A DNA stretch of 64,000 bases, from positions 23,055 through 87,054 of the forward strand of contig JASDRS010000011.1 in the NCBI GenBank assembly GCA_041441915.1, given 5' to 3'. The translations under genes and the position numbers were made by a program. This DNA comes from UBA10365 sp041441915 (lineage in GTDB: Bacteria > Pseudomonadota > Alphaproteobacteria > Rhodobacterales > Rhodobacteraceae). The notes below the pieces were generated by a model that searched no databases, was not told the origin of the DNA, and was given only the letters and a program-made list of their open reading frames with translations. Each line of letters begins with the position of its first letter. Position 1 is the stretch's first letter. Positions 8,455 through 17,418 of the stretch are shown here, piece by piece.

Positions 8455-9882
8455 TCATCCCTTGGCTCCCTGGCCACGAGAATAAATATCCTCGTACCGA
8501 ATGATATCGTCTTCCCCGAGGTAGCTGCCCGTTTGCACTTCGATCAGGACCATTGGCATCTTTCCAGGGTTTGTCACGCGGTGGACAGCGCCAAGTGGGA
8601 TAAAGACGGATTGGTTCTCAGATAACAGTCGGACCTTTTCATCAATGGTCACTTGGGCTGTGCCGGACACCACAATCCAGTGCTCGGAGCGATGGTGGTG
8701 CGACTGGAGGGACAGAGACGCCCCTGGGTGGACATTAATACGTTTAACCTGAAAGCGGTCACTGATAACGAGGCTCTCGAAAAAGCCCCAGGGGCGATGG
8801 TCTTTGGGGAAGGTTGTCGCTTGGGCGGCGTTCTTGGCTTTGAGCGCGTTGACTGCCTTTTTGACATCCTGCGCGCGAGACATGTCAGCAATTAAAACGG
8901 CGTCATTCATGGCCACTGCGATGATATTCTTGAGGCCAATGCCCACGATTTCGAGCCGCTCGCTGTCCGATCGTAAAAGCGTGTCAGTGCAATCGATGGC
9001 CGTTGCCTCACCCGAGGTAAGCACACCGTCACTGCCCTTGGCGCTCTCTCGCCAGACAGCGTCCCAACCGCCCAAATCGGACCAGCCACCATTGAAGGGA
9101 ACGACTGACAAGTTAGTCGCTTTTTCCATGACCGCGTAGTCGATGGATATGTTGTCGGCTTTGGCCCAAGCTTCGCCCCCGAGACGGTAAAACCCAAGGT
9201 CAATTTCACCGGTTTCAACTGCGTCATTGACTGGGTTGATTAGACTGGGAGCGTGCTCCTTAAACGCAGCGATTATGTCTTTGGCGCGGAAGAGGAAGAT
9301 CCCAGCGTTCCAAAGGAACGATCCGTCAGCAAGCATTTCGGCGGCGCGGCTGGCATCAGGTTTCTCAACAAAGCGCTTGAGGGGGACGGATCCACCAGTT
9401 GGGCTTTCTGCCAGCTCCAGGTAGCCATAGGCCGTCTCTGCGTGGCTAGGGGTTACCCCAAAAGTCACAAGTTGGCCCAGTTCAACAGCCGTCAGACCCA
9501 CGCGAACCGCCGCTTGAAATGCTGCCGTATCGGGTACGACGTGGTCAGACGGTGCCACAAGCATCACGGTTTCAGAGTTCTTGTGTGCTAGATAAAGCGC
9601 AGCAGCCAAAACGGCGGGGGCGGTGTTGCGCCCCTCTGGTTCGATCAAGATTGCACCCGGATTGATACCCACCTCTTGAAGCTGTTCGGTGACGATAAAG
9701 CGAAAATCGGAATTAGTGATTATAACCGGCTTATCAAACAGCTCGCTGGACATCCGTTGTGCCGATCCCTGAAACAACGTCTGTTCTCCAACTAGTGGTA
9801 CGAACTGCTTTGGGTAAGACTTACGTGACAGCGGCCATAGGCGCGTGCCAGATCCGCCACATAAAATAACTGGTGTGATCAT
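8455..9882 (-). CDS. manC: Mannose-1-phosphate guanylyltransferase / mannose-6-phosphate isomerase
   Basis: This bifunctional type II enzyme makes GDP-mannose from mannose-1-phosphate and GTP, and may also isomerise fructose-6-phosphate to mannose-6-phosphate. The 475 residues divide into an N-terminal nucleotidyltransferase (PVILCGGSGTRLWPLSRKSY at the start, then PKQF; VEKPDASRA near residue 170) and a C-terminal cupin isomerase domain (HRPWGFFESL, LQSHHHRSEHWIVVSGTA with its metal-binding histidines). It is transcribed against the flanking sugar genes. Two bases behind it an rmlC remnant begins. The gene works with manB at the left edge. Confidence 0.95.
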   Translation of the reverse strand: MITPVILCGGSGTRLWPLSRKSYPKQFVPLVGEQTLFQGSAQRMSSELFDKPVIITNSDFRFIVTEQLQEVGINPGAILIEPEGRNTAPAVLAAALYLAHKNSETVMLVAPSDHVVPDTAAFQAAVRVGLTAVELGQLVTFGVTPSHAETAYGYLELAESPTGGSVPLKRFVEKPDASRAAEMLADGSFLWNAGIFLFRAKDIIAAFKEHAPSLINPVNDAVETGEIDLGFYRLGGEAWAKADNISIDYAVMEKATNLSVVPFNGGWSDLGGWDAVWRESAKGSDGVLTSGEATAIDCTDTLLRSDSERLEIVGIGLKNIIAVAMNDAVLIADMSRAQDVKKAVNALKAKNAAQATTFPKDHRPWGFFESLVISDRFQVKRINVHPGASLSLQSHHHRSEHWIVVSGTAQVTIDEKVRLLSENQSVFIPLGAVHRVTNPGKMPMVLIEVQTGSYLGEDDIIRYEDIYSRGQGAKG

Positions 9883-10310
9883 AATTGCGCCTCTTTTTTA
9901 TGCATATTTTTGAAGTAGTGTTATTTTTTGTGCTAGTCAATTACCAGCGCTCTAATTTGAGTAGGTACTGCTTTTCACAAATCAAGCATACGATTATGAA
10001 CTTATGTGAAACTGGCCGAGTTTCACATAGCTGCTTTTAGCAGTTGTTGACTTGTTTCGCCAGTCGTCACTGATATGACTGTCCGTTTTCAGGCTTTTTG
10101 CAGAATAATGACTAGATAGCTTTGCTCCACTGGTGATAGTTAACTTCAAAAGTCTAACGTAGATTATGAGCAGCCGATCCCTTAATTTTAATATATGAGC
10201 CATAGTTGGCCACTTCTCAACGTTAAACACTATCGTAGATGATGCATATAAAATTAGACCTGTATTTTTTTAGTATTATGGATAAATATGGATAATTATA
10301 AAAGAACAAA
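9883..10310. promoter_or_regulatory. Divergent manC / uppS intergenic region
   Basis: This 428-bp AT-rich spacer separates two genes read away from each other, so it must carry both promoters. I see no coding remnant. Its one clear structure is the inverted repeat at 10003-10029, listed separately. Several TATAAT-like hexamers occur, but none pairs convincingly with a -35 box. Confidence 0.5.
10003..10029. repeat. 11-bp perfect inverted repeat, operator candidate
   Basis: TATGTGAAACT at 10003-10013 and its exact complement AGTTTCACATA at 10019-10029 flank a five-base GGCCG spacer. No T-run follows on either side, so it is unlikely to be a terminator. It sits about midway between the divergent manC and uppS starts. 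Ten bases of one arm, TATGTGAAAC, recur at 14569-14578 just upstream of rmlA. Confidence 0.6.
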
Positions 10311-11063
10311 ATGAAACGAAAACTTTTGATTCAAAAACAGCCTTTAGAAGTGGATAACAAACCCGTTGAACATCTGGCTATTATTATGGATGGTAATGGG
10401 CGTTGGGCGACCAACCGTGGATTGCCGCGGCTTGTTGGCCATAGACGGGGGGCCGAGGTGGTCCGCGCAATCGTGCAAGCCGCGCCCGACTTGGGAGTAA
10501 AATGGCTAACTGTCTATGCGTTTTCCACTGAAAATTGGAAACGCTCCACCTATGAAGTTTTGGGTTTGATGTCAATTTTTGCGAAGTATATTGAGCGAGA
10601 AGCTGACCGTCTGGCGGCCAATGGCGTGAGAATGCGCTTTATCGGTGACCGTTCGCGCCTTGAACGTAAATTACAAAACCTGATGGCGGGGATAGAAGCC
10701 CGCACAAAAAAGTGTACAGTTTTGAACCTGACTGTTGCCATAAATTATGGTGGGCGTGATGAATTAACCCGCGCCGCCAGAAGCTTGGCGCAAAAAGTGG
10801 CAAGCGGCGAGCTTGTCGCAGATCAGATAAGCCAAGATGATTTTGCCAATTGCCTTGATACGGCTGATCTACCCGATCCGGATTTGGTGATCCGCACCTC
10901 GGGGGAAATGCGAACGTCAAACTTTCTGCCTTGGCAAGCGGCCTATGCCGAATATGAATTTATTTCCATGCTTTGGCCCGATTTCAATACCGAAGGTCTT
11001 GCTTCGATTTTGTCACGTTTTGGCCAAAGAGACCGCCGTCTCGGAGGGGTAGCAGAAGGATAA
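10311..11063 (+). CDS. uppS: Isoprenyl transferase (undecaprenyl diphosphate synthase family)
   Basis: This cis-prenyltransferase builds the C55 lipid carrier by adding isopentenyl units to farnesyl diphosphate. The 250-residue protein shows HLAIIMDGNGRWA (catalytic Asp27), GHRRGAE, TVYAFSTENWKRS and the pyrophosphate-binding RTSGEMRTSNFLPWQ followed by YAEYEF. The family consensus at that last motif is usually RTGGExRLSNFLLWQ, so the gene is somewhat divergent. It stands alone inside the sugar-nucleotide locus rather than beside cdsA, where the housekeeping copy usually sits. I infer it may be a second, polysaccharide-dedicated copy, but only the rest of the genome can show that. Confidence 0.92.
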   Translation: MKRKLLIQKQPLEVDNKPVEHLAIIMDGNGRWATNRGLPRLVGHRRGAEVVRAIVQAAPDLGVKWLTVYAFSTENWKRSTYEVLGLMSIFAKYIEREADRLAANGVRMRFIGDRSRLERKLQNLMAGIEARTKKCTVLNLTVAINYGGRDELTRAARSLAQKVASGELVADQISQDDFANCLDTADLPDPDLVIRTSGEMRTSNFLPWQAAYAEYEFISMLWPDFNTEGLASILSRFGQRDRRLGGVAEG

Positions 11064-11808
11064 CGCAAGCTCTTGAGATCCAGTCACCAGTCCCGGAAGC
11101 TCGTTCAAACAAGGGTACGTGAAAATAGTTTTGGACATGAGATAACGTTTCCAATTAACGAATAAAATTGTAAATAAATGTCTGATAGTGTGTCATATTA
11201 GACGTTTGGCGCCATGAGTTTTTGGTGGTTAGTCGAGGTACTTAGGCAAAGCAGGCGGTTTGTCTCATCACGAGTTGCTCACCCGTTCGAGTTTTGGCAA
11301 GGAGTGTGGAATAGAGTACGTGGGCTCTGTTGCGGCCAATATACCCTGCACGGCGAAATCTTTCCTTAAACTGGAGTTCAATTAGTTAGGCCCTGATGCT
11401 TTCTCCAAAAAAGAAACCGTCGCCAATTATTTTGTGAATTGTGCTGCTCAGTAAAAACGCGGCATTCGGTGTGAGATTTTGTTGCCGTCGGTCATGCCGT
11501 GAGATTGGCTATTTAATATAAGAAAGTCAGATTTGGGGTCGCCGGCGTGACTGAAAACTAGGGCGCGGGGATAGGACAGTAAGCTGGCCATTCTCCTGGC
11601 TGACTTCTACTTTTTTGAAAAAGCAATATTTTTCTAAGCACATCTATTCAAAATTATTGTCAAATTAGTTTAAAAAAATCAACTTTTGCACTTCTTGTAT
11701 TGTATCCAAAGCAGAGCCTAATTACCTTCTTGAAATAATGCGGACCCTACTATGGTCAATCCATGTGGCAGTATTTCTAACAATGACTAGCAATAAGGAA
11801 AAGTATCA
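11064..11808. other. 745-bp gap without a recognisable gene
   Basis: The stretch between uppS and rmlC has no long open frame on either strand. Short pieces look protein-like, for example KKETVANYFVNC from about 11407 and a frame from 11215 beginning MSFWWLVEVLRQSRRF, but I could not assign them to a family. The last 200 bases are very AT-rich and should contain the rml promoter. Gene decay is likely but not demonstrated. Confidence 0.4.
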
Positions 11809-12360
11809 GTGAACTCTCAATCAGTAGTTTTTTTGGCGCCATCAAGATATCCCGATTCTCGCGGGTTTTTTTCTGAAACTTGGAATAAGAAATTGCTAAC
11901 TTCAAAAGGAATTGACGTTGATTTTGTTCAAGATAATCAGTCTATTTCTTATGAAACGGGTACCGTGCGCGGCCTTCATTTTCAGGCTCCACCATATGCT
12001 CAAGCGAAGCTTGTTAGGTGTGGTCGTGGCCGAATTTTCGATGTAGCCGTTGATATTCGCGTTGGCAGCCCAAACTATGGGCAATGGGTTGGTCTCGAGT
12101 TGAGTTTTGAAAATGGAAAACAAGTTTTTATTCCTGAGGGGTTCCTCCATGGGTTTGTGACCTTGGAGCCGAACACTGAGATTATTTATAAATGTTCAAA
12201 TTATTACTCTTCGGAGCACCAAGGCGAAGTTCGTTTTGATGACCCAGATATTAACATAAAATGGCCTATAGAGCTATCTAATGTAGGTTTATCTGAAAAA
12301 GATGAAACCGCCCCTTATCTTAAAGGTATAAAAAATCCATTTATATATAGGGTGCCATAA
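11809..12360 (+). CDS. rmlC: dTDP-4-dehydrorhamnose 3,5-epimerase
   Basis: RmlC double-epimerises dTDP-4-keto-6-deoxyglucose at C3 and C5, the third step to dTDP-L-rhamnose. The 183-residue cupin contains FVQDNQSISYETGTVRGLHF with the catalytic His in GLHFQAPP, KLVRCGRGRIFDVAVDIR, and FIPEGFLHGFVTLEPNTEI. The start is GTG 11809 with AAGGAAAAG nine bases ahead. It abuts rmlB with no gap and begins a C-B-D operon. Another, broken rmlC remains at 8178-8452. Confidence 0.95.
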   Translation: MNSQSVVFLAPSRYPDSRGFFSETWNKKLLTSKGIDVDFVQDNQSISYETGTVRGLHFQAPPYAQAKLVRCGRGRIFDVAVDIRVGSPNYGQWVGLELSFENGKQVFIPEGFLHGFVTLEPNTEIIYKCSNYYSSEHQGEVRFDDPDINIKWPIELSNVGLSEKDETAPYLKGIKNPFIYRVP

Positions 12361-13404
12361 ATGACTAAACTTCTCGTTACTGGTGGAGCTGGATTTATAG
12401 GTTCTGCCGTTATAAGACTTGCTGTTTCCCGAGGTTATGAGGTCATAAATGTAGATTCCCTAACTTATGCGGCGAACCAAAAAAATGTTAGGTCAGTTGA
12501 AAAAAAATCTAACTACTGTTTTATAAAAGCGGATATTTGCGACAGGATAGCTCTAGCCAGTATATTTGAAAACTATATGCCAGACGCTGTGATGCATTTG
12601 GCGGCCGAAACTCACGTTGACCGTTCGATTGATAGTCCGATTGATTTTATTAACACAAACATTGTTGGAACCTTTAGATTATTGGAGGGCGCCCGCAGTT
12701 ATTGGGAAAAAAAGGGTCGGACAAAAAAATTCCGATTTCATCACGTCTCAACAGATGAAGTGTTTGGTAGCTTAGGTGACACAGGCCATTTTAATGAGAA
12801 CACCGCATATGACCCGAGAAGTCCGTACTCGGCCACGAAAGCTTCCAGTGACCATCTAGTTCGCGCTTGGCATGAGACTTATGGTTTGCCAGTGGTGATA
12901 ACTAATTGTTCAAATAACTATGGTCCCTATCATTTTCCAGAAAAGCTTATCCCTGTGATTATTTTGAGTGCAATAGCCGGCAAACCTATTCCGATATATG
13001 GAAATGGAACAAATGTGCGAGACTGGCTTTATGTGGAAGACCATGCGGACGCCCTTCTTACTGTTTTGGAGAAGGGAATAATTGGTAGGAATTACAATAT
13101 TGGTGGCGGGAATGAGGTTGAAAATATCGAAATTGCGCAAAAAATTTGTAATTGTTTAGATTATATGCGGCCTAAGGGCCAACCATACGAAAATTTGATT
13201 AACTTGGTTGAGGATCGTCCAGGCCATGACTTGCGCTATGCGATCGACCCAACCCGGATAAGAGATGAGCTTGGGTGGCGCCCATCTGTAATGTTAGATG
13301 CAGGTTTAGCTAAAACTGTGCAGTGGTATTTAGATAATGAAGATTGGTGGCGCCCATTACTGAACAGACAAGGCGTTGGGAAGCGGATGGGGCAGGTTGA
13401 GTGA
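12361..13404 (+). CDS. rmlB: dTDP-glucose 4,6-dehydratase
   Basis: RmlB is an NAD-dependent extended SDR that converts dTDP-glucose to dTDP-4-keto-6-deoxyglucose. The 347 residues show the GGAGFIGSAVIR Rossmann loop, MHLAAETHVDRSID, HVSTDEVFGSLGDTG (catalytic Thr-Asp-Glu), YSATKASSDHLVRA (YxxxK) and NNYGPYHFPEKLIP, all diagnostic of RmlB. The ATG follows directly after the rmlC stop. It overlaps rmlD by four bases (GTGA), so the three genes are translationally coupled. Confidence 0.96.
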   Translation: MTKLLVTGGAGFIGSAVIRLAVSRGYEVINVDSLTYAANQKNVRSVEKKSNYCFIKADICDRIALASIFENYMPDAVMHLAAETHVDRSIDSPIDFINTNIVGTFRLLEGARSYWEKKGRTKKFRFHHVSTDEVFGSLGDTGHFNENTAYDPRSPYSATKASSDHLVRAWHETYGLPVVITNCSNNYGPYHFPEKLIPVIILSAIAGKPIPIYGNGTNVRDWLYVEDHADALLTVLEKGIIGRNYNIGGGNEVENIEIAQKICNCLDYMRPKGQPYENLINLVEDRPGHDLRYAIDPTRIRDELGWRPSVMLDAGLAKTVQWYLDNEDWWRPLLNRQGVGKRMGQVE

Positions 13405-14255
13405 TTTTAGTATTTGGTAAAACTGGTCAAGTTGCCAGCGAGTTGGCTAAATTACCTCAAACCGTTTGTATTGGGCGGGATGCAGCTGATTTAAGAAATC
13501 CAAGCTCATGTGCGGATCTAGTTCTTCGTTTTAGACCACAGGCAGTTATTAATGCGGCGGCTTACACCAATGTAGACGGCGCAGAGGAAGATGAAAAAAA
13601 TGCAACTATTATAAACGCATATGCTCCAGTCGCTATGGCAGAGATTTGTAGTAACCTCGATATACCGATTGTTCATATCTCAACTGATTATGTATTTGAT
13701 GGTTCAGGCCACTCGCCGAGAAACTCAAACCATATACCATCACCTTTAGGGGCATACGGCCGCAGTAAGTTGCTTGGCGAAGTGGGGATTTTAAATACGC
13801 GGGCCCAAGCGGTTATTCTCAGAACCTCTTGGGTTTTTTCAGCAAATGGAAAAAACTTCGTCAAGACGATGTTAAGTTTGTCCGACACTAAAAATGAGCT
13901 ATCTATTGTTGCGGATCAAATTGGAGGTCCAACCTCTGCGAGGTCAATTGCTCAAACTTGCCATACGATCGCAACGCAAATAATTGGAAAAACTAATAAA
14001 AATACTGGGATCTACCATTTTTCTGGTTTTCCTGATGTCAGTTGGGCAGAGTTTGCAGAAGAAATTTTTAGCCAATCAAAGTGTAGCACAGTTGTTAATT
14101 CCATAATTTCAGATCAATATTTAACATCCTCAGTTCGACCGCTTAATTCCAGACTGGACTGCACGAAGCTTTTGAACGATTTTGGGGTAGAACGCTCAAA
14201 CTGGAAAATAGAATTGTCTGATGTCCTTTCCGAATTGGAATGCCAGAGATTTTAA
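13401..14255 (+). CDS. rmlD: dTDP-4-dehydrorhamnose reductase
   Basis: RmlD reduces dTDP-4-keto-L-rhamnose to dTDP-L-rhamnose with NAD(P)H, completing the pathway. The 284-residue SDR has the short N-terminal motif FGKTGQVASEL, NAAAYTNVDGAEED, ISTDYVFDGSG and YGRSKLLGE (YxxxK), which together identify RmlD. Translation starts at GTG 13401, overlapping the rmlB stop. The gene ends the C-B-D group; rmlA is separated by 359 bases and probably has its own promoter. Confidence 0.95.
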   Translation: MILVFGKTGQVASELAKLPQTVCIGRDAADLRNPSSCADLVLRFRPQAVINAAAYTNVDGAEEDEKNATIINAYAPVAMAEICSNLDIPIVHISTDYVFDGSGHSPRNSNHIPSPLGAYGRSKLLGEVGILNTRAQAVILRTSWVFSANGKNFVKTMLSLSDTKNELSIVADQIGGPTSARSIAQTCHTIATQIIGKTNKNTGIYHFSGFPDVSWAEFAEEIFSQSKCSTVVNSIISDQYLTSSVRPLNSRLDCTKLLNDFGVERSNWKIELSDVLSELECQRF

Positions 14256-14614
14256 CTAATCGCAGTGCTAACATTATGTAATTTAATATTTTTTAATAAA
14301 GCTCTCCTCAAAAATTCAGCATGATTTCTGTGAGCTTAGGGTTATAGATCTATTAAATTGGATGTTTAACTGTCGTTTGCTGGTGAATGATGTTGATCCA
14401 ACGTATGTTAAGTTTGGATCTGAGCGTTTCTCAATATAGGTTAGATTTCACTTCCTGTGCCGCAATTAGTGGAAAGTTTTGAAAACAACTAGTTGTTAAT
14501 GTTTGACTTGGATAAGATTGATTAATCACAATTGGATGGCCTGAATTCTGCAAGTTTTAACATGTTAATATGTGAAACGAAGTTAGTTATAAATTTGAAA
14601 GGAGATCTTTTTAG
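14256..14614 (+). promoter_or_regulatory. rmlD-rmlA spacer with probable rmlA promoter
   Basis: No coding remnant is visible in these 359 AT-rich bases. A TTGACT hexamer at about 14503 could be a -35 box, though the matching -10 is weak. TATGTGAAAC (14569-14578) repeats one arm of the inverted repeat at 10003-10029. A strong ribosome binding site, AAAGGAGA, precedes the rmlA ATG. Confidence 0.4.
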
Positions 14615-15487
14615 ATGAGTAGGAGGAAGGGCATAATTCTAGCTGGTGGCTCGGGGACAAGACTGTTCCCAATTACTCTTGGTATCTCAAAGCAGTTGTT
14701 GCCTGTCTATGATAAGCCAATGATTTATTACCCGCTATCTGTTTTGATGCTGACCAGTATAAGAGACATTGCGATCATAACTAACCCACTGGATGTTGCT
14801 TCATTTCAGCGAATGTTGGGCGATGGAAGCCAGTGGGGTATTCGAATTAATTATATAGAGCAGCCAAGTCCCGATGGCTTGGCGCAGTCATTTATTTTAG
14901 CCGAAGATTTCTTAGATGGATCGCCGTCAGCCTTAATATTAGGGGACAATATATTTCATGGCGCTCAGTTAAGCGAGTTGCTCTCACTCGCAGATAAAAA
15001 TGTGCATGGCGCTAAGGTTTTTGGTTATCAGGTATCTGATCCTGAACGATACGGGGTGCTAAATTTTGATCAGAAAGGTAAAATAACGGATATCATCGAA
15101 AAACCTGAAAAACCGCAATCAAATTATGCAGTTACCGGCCTTTATTTCGTCGATGCAACCGCGTCAGAAAAAGCAAAAAGTGTAGAGCCCTCCTCACGCG
15201 GGGAGTTGGAGATAGTGACGTTGTTAAAGATGTATTTGGACGCGGACGAGTTAGAGGTATCAAAAATGGGTCGTGGTTTTGCTTGGTTTGACACTGGCAC
15301 TCATGACTCTTTACTTGATGCAAGTAATTATATTTGTACCCTAGAACGACGGCAAGGCTTTAAAATTGCTTGTTTAGAGGAAATTGCATACTCATTAGGA
15401 TGGATCGGCCGAGCAGATTTGGAAAAGCGCGCACAATTAATGTCTAAAAATGAATACGGGCGATATCTACAAAAACTTATTTTTTAG
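14615..15487 (+). CDS. rmlA: Glucose-1-phosphate thymidylyltransferase
   Basis: RmlA makes dTDP-glucose from dTTP and glucose-1-phosphate, the first and feedback-controlled step to dTDP-rhamnose. At 290 residues it has the exact family length. Motifs include GIILAGGSGTRLFPITLGIS, KQLLPVYDKPMIYYPLSVLM, LILGDNIFHG (metal Asp) and GRGFAWFDTGTHDSLLDAS. The ribosome binding site AAAGGAGA lies about ten bases ahead. It completes the rml set together with rmlCBD upstream. Confidence 0.96.
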   Translation: MSRRKGIILAGGSGTRLFPITLGISKQLLPVYDKPMIYYPLSVLMLTSIRDIAIITNPLDVASFQRMLGDGSQWGIRINYIEQPSPDGLAQSFILAEDFLDGSPSALILGDNIFHGAQLSELLSLADKNVHGAKVFGYQVSDPERYGVLNFDQKGKITDIIEKPEKPQSNYAVTGLYFVDATASEKAKSVEPSSRGELEIVTLLKMYLDADELEVSKMGRGFAWFDTGTHDSLLDASNYICTLERRQGFKIACLEEIAYSLGWIGRADLEKRAQLMSKNEYGRYLQKLIF

Positions 15488-15555
15488 TTATTTTAAAAGT
15501 GAGAAAAATGACATTTTAAAAAGGCTTAATTTCAATATGAAATTAAAAAAACCTG

Positions 15556-15905
15556 CTAGCTTAACTGAGCGATTAGGTGATCTAGCACCGCATTGCAGCG
15601 TTTGATCTGATTAACAGCTACATATTCCTGAGGCTTATGACCAGGGCCATTGAGCTTGGTCTGCAGAGTACTGTGGGCACATCGATTTTTGACAAAAATA
15701 ACCCACCTTCGGTGTCATAGACGACTTTGATCGTGTCATTGGTCATAGTCAGGCCTTTAACAAATTCAACCGCTTTGGCATTTGTCGGTGTATCAAGGCC
15801 TGGATAGCTGTTGGTGATCACAATTTCGATATTGGCTTCACTAGCTTGCGCTTTAGCCTTGGCTGCAATTTTTGCGGCACGCGTAATGCGAGGCATTAAG
15901 ACCAA
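15556..15905 (-). pseudogene. C-terminal remnant of an acetylornithine deacetylase-like (ArgE, M20) gene
   Basis: The minus-strand frame from 15905 encodes NIEIVITNSYPGLDTPTNAK, VEFVKGLTMTNDTIKVVYDT and GGLFLSKIDVPTVLCRPSSM, which match the C-terminal third of ArgE-family M20 deacetylases. About 15640 the frame shifts, and the tail GHKPQEYVAVNQIKRC continues in another frame to a stop near 15556. The roughly 250 N-terminal residues, with the first metal ligands, are missing. The remnant cannot be active. It follows the small gene at 15936-16160. Confidence 0.8.
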
Positions 15906-15935
15906 AAGTGGCCGGGTGTTTTTAAAAGATTTTAT

Positions 15936-16160
15936 CTAAGGTAGAGCTGGTAAGTTAAGTTCGATTAGACTGTGGCGTGGATCGTGACAATCATGGACAG
16001 AGAACACTCGAAATACTTCAAGGGCCTGCGCCGATAAAAGGTTCGCTTGATAAAGTGTCATTGCGGCAGCAAACCGTTCGACCCCAGAGCCCTTTACGCC
16101 AACTGGTTTTGCTAAAATATCCTTAGCCTCAGAAATGCTTTGATGATTTTGGAATCCCAT
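15936..16160 (-). CDS. Small conserved-type hypothetical protein (GSGVERFAAAM motif)
   Basis: This 74-residue soluble protein has a clear ribosome binding site (CGAGGACTTC) before its ATG at 16160; the open frame itself extends back to a TTG at 16193. The central segment KPVGVKGSGVERFAAAMTLY followed by SAQALEVFRVFSV looks like a real conserved domain, and I recall similar short proteins of unknown function in alphaproteobacteria. No transmembrane segment or signal peptide is visible. It directly precedes the broken argE-like fragment, so it may be an intact survivor of a partly deleted operon. Function unknown. Confidence 0.6.
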   Translation of the reverse strand: MGFQNHQSISEAKDILAKPVGVKGSGVERFAAAMTLYQANLLSAQALEVFRVFSVHDCHDPRHSLIELNLPALP

Positions 16161-16556
16161 GAAGTCCTCGTTTAGCAGAGTGATTTTTAGCAAGAGATTA
16201 TATATTCATATATAACTAGTTCTTGAACTAATTATAAGTTTACTATTAGTCTGAGATAACTACAAACTTAATAAACAGAACTAAGATTTATCCCTTTATT
16301 GAAAAGCTAAATCATACAAGGCTGATTTCGGAAACGCATTTCAAAACTGGTCTTTTGGTAGAAATTTGCTCAACTAACAGTATTAACATAAGTCAGCTAT
16401 TGATAAGCTGAGTGTCTACGAAAAAGGGAAAGAAAAATTTACAAGCACTTCGTAAGCCGTAAATACCGGAAAGCATGTCGCTAACCGCGCGCAGAATTTA
16501 AGTAATGTATACATTTAGACTGCGCATCGATTTAACTAAAAAACATAGGCAAATTA
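16161..16556 (+). promoter_or_regulatory. Spacer with probable promoter of the ABC-transporter operon
   Basis: These 396 AT-rich bases separate the small minus-strand gene from the plus-strand permease operon and so should hold promoters for both. I found no coding remnant, strong inverted repeat or riboswitch-like structure. Confidence 0.35.
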
Positions 16557-17417
16557 ATGAATATTATAAATGGTAATAATATAAAAGGGTGGCGCTTGTT
16601 GGGCATCCCTTTTGTTTTTTCCATTATGCTTATGTTAGCACCATTATTGCTTATGCTGACATTGAGCTTTTGGACACAGGATTATTTGACCCTCGATAAG
16701 ACATTCACATTAAACAACTATCGTGAAGCTTTTACGCATCCACTTTATCAGATGTTATTCAAAAGGTCTTTGTTTATTTCACTATCCGTTACTATCTTAT
16801 CTATTCTTATTGCGTTTCCCGTAGCTTATTATATTTCATTTTATGGCGGAACGAGAAAAACATTGTGGCTTTTTCTTATAACCATACCTTTTTGGACGAG
16901 TTATCTACTCCGGATGTTTCTTTGGAAAGTTATACTGGGCTATAATGGGGTGCTAAATTCATTATTTTTATGGTTAGAGCTGATAACTGAGCCACTCACT
17001 GTAATTTTATATAATGTTAATGCAGTTATAATTGCATTGACCCATGGCTGGGCCCCGTTTGCAATATTACCTATATTTGTTTCACTAGAAAAAATTGATC
17101 GCTCACTTCTTGAAGCGTCAAGAGATTTGGGAGATGGACCTTTTCATCAATTTTTTAGAGTAGTGCTTCCCCTATCTATTCCAGGTGTGATTGCAGCAAG
17201 TTTGATTGTTTTTATACCAACGATCGGAGAATTCATAACGCCCAAGCTAGTTGGGGGGACGGACGGGCTCATGATTGCTAATATAATTCAGGTCCAGTTT
17301 TCTAAAGCTAACAACGCGCCGTTGGGAGCCGCCCTGTCGGTTACCTCACTAATGATCGTCACTTTAATTTCACTAATTTTCGTTTTTTTCAATCGCCGTT
17401 TATTAAGAAAATATTAA
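16557..17417 (+). CDS. ABC transporter permease, spermidine/putrescine type (PotB-like)
   Basis: This inner-membrane subunit belongs to a polyamine/opine/thiamine-type importer. The 286 residues include about six hydrophobic segments, beginning with the first at residues 14-38 (PFVFSIMLMLAPLLLMLTLS). The cytoplasmic EAA loop LLEASRDLGDGPFHQFFRVV near residue 184 contacts the ATPase. It is followed after one base by a second permease and then the ATPase, forming a compact operon. Its binding protein is encoded convergently at 19367-20422. The substrate is probably a cationic amine but cannot be read from the permease alone. Confidence 0.9.
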   Translation: MNIINGNNIKGWRLLGIPFVFSIMLMLAPLLLMLTLSFWTQDYLTLDKTFTLNNYREAFTHPLYQMLFKRSLFISLSVTILSILIAFPVAYYISFYGGTRKTLWLFLITIPFWTSYLLRMFLWKVILGYNGVLNSLFLWLELITEPLTVILYNVNAVIIALTHGWAPFAILPIFVSLEKIDRSLLEASRDLGDGPFHQFFRVVLPLSIPGVIAASLIVFIPTIGEFITPKLVGGTDGLMIANIIQVQFSKANNAPLGAALSVTSLMIVTLISLIFVFFNRRLLRKY

Positions 17418-17418
17418 T

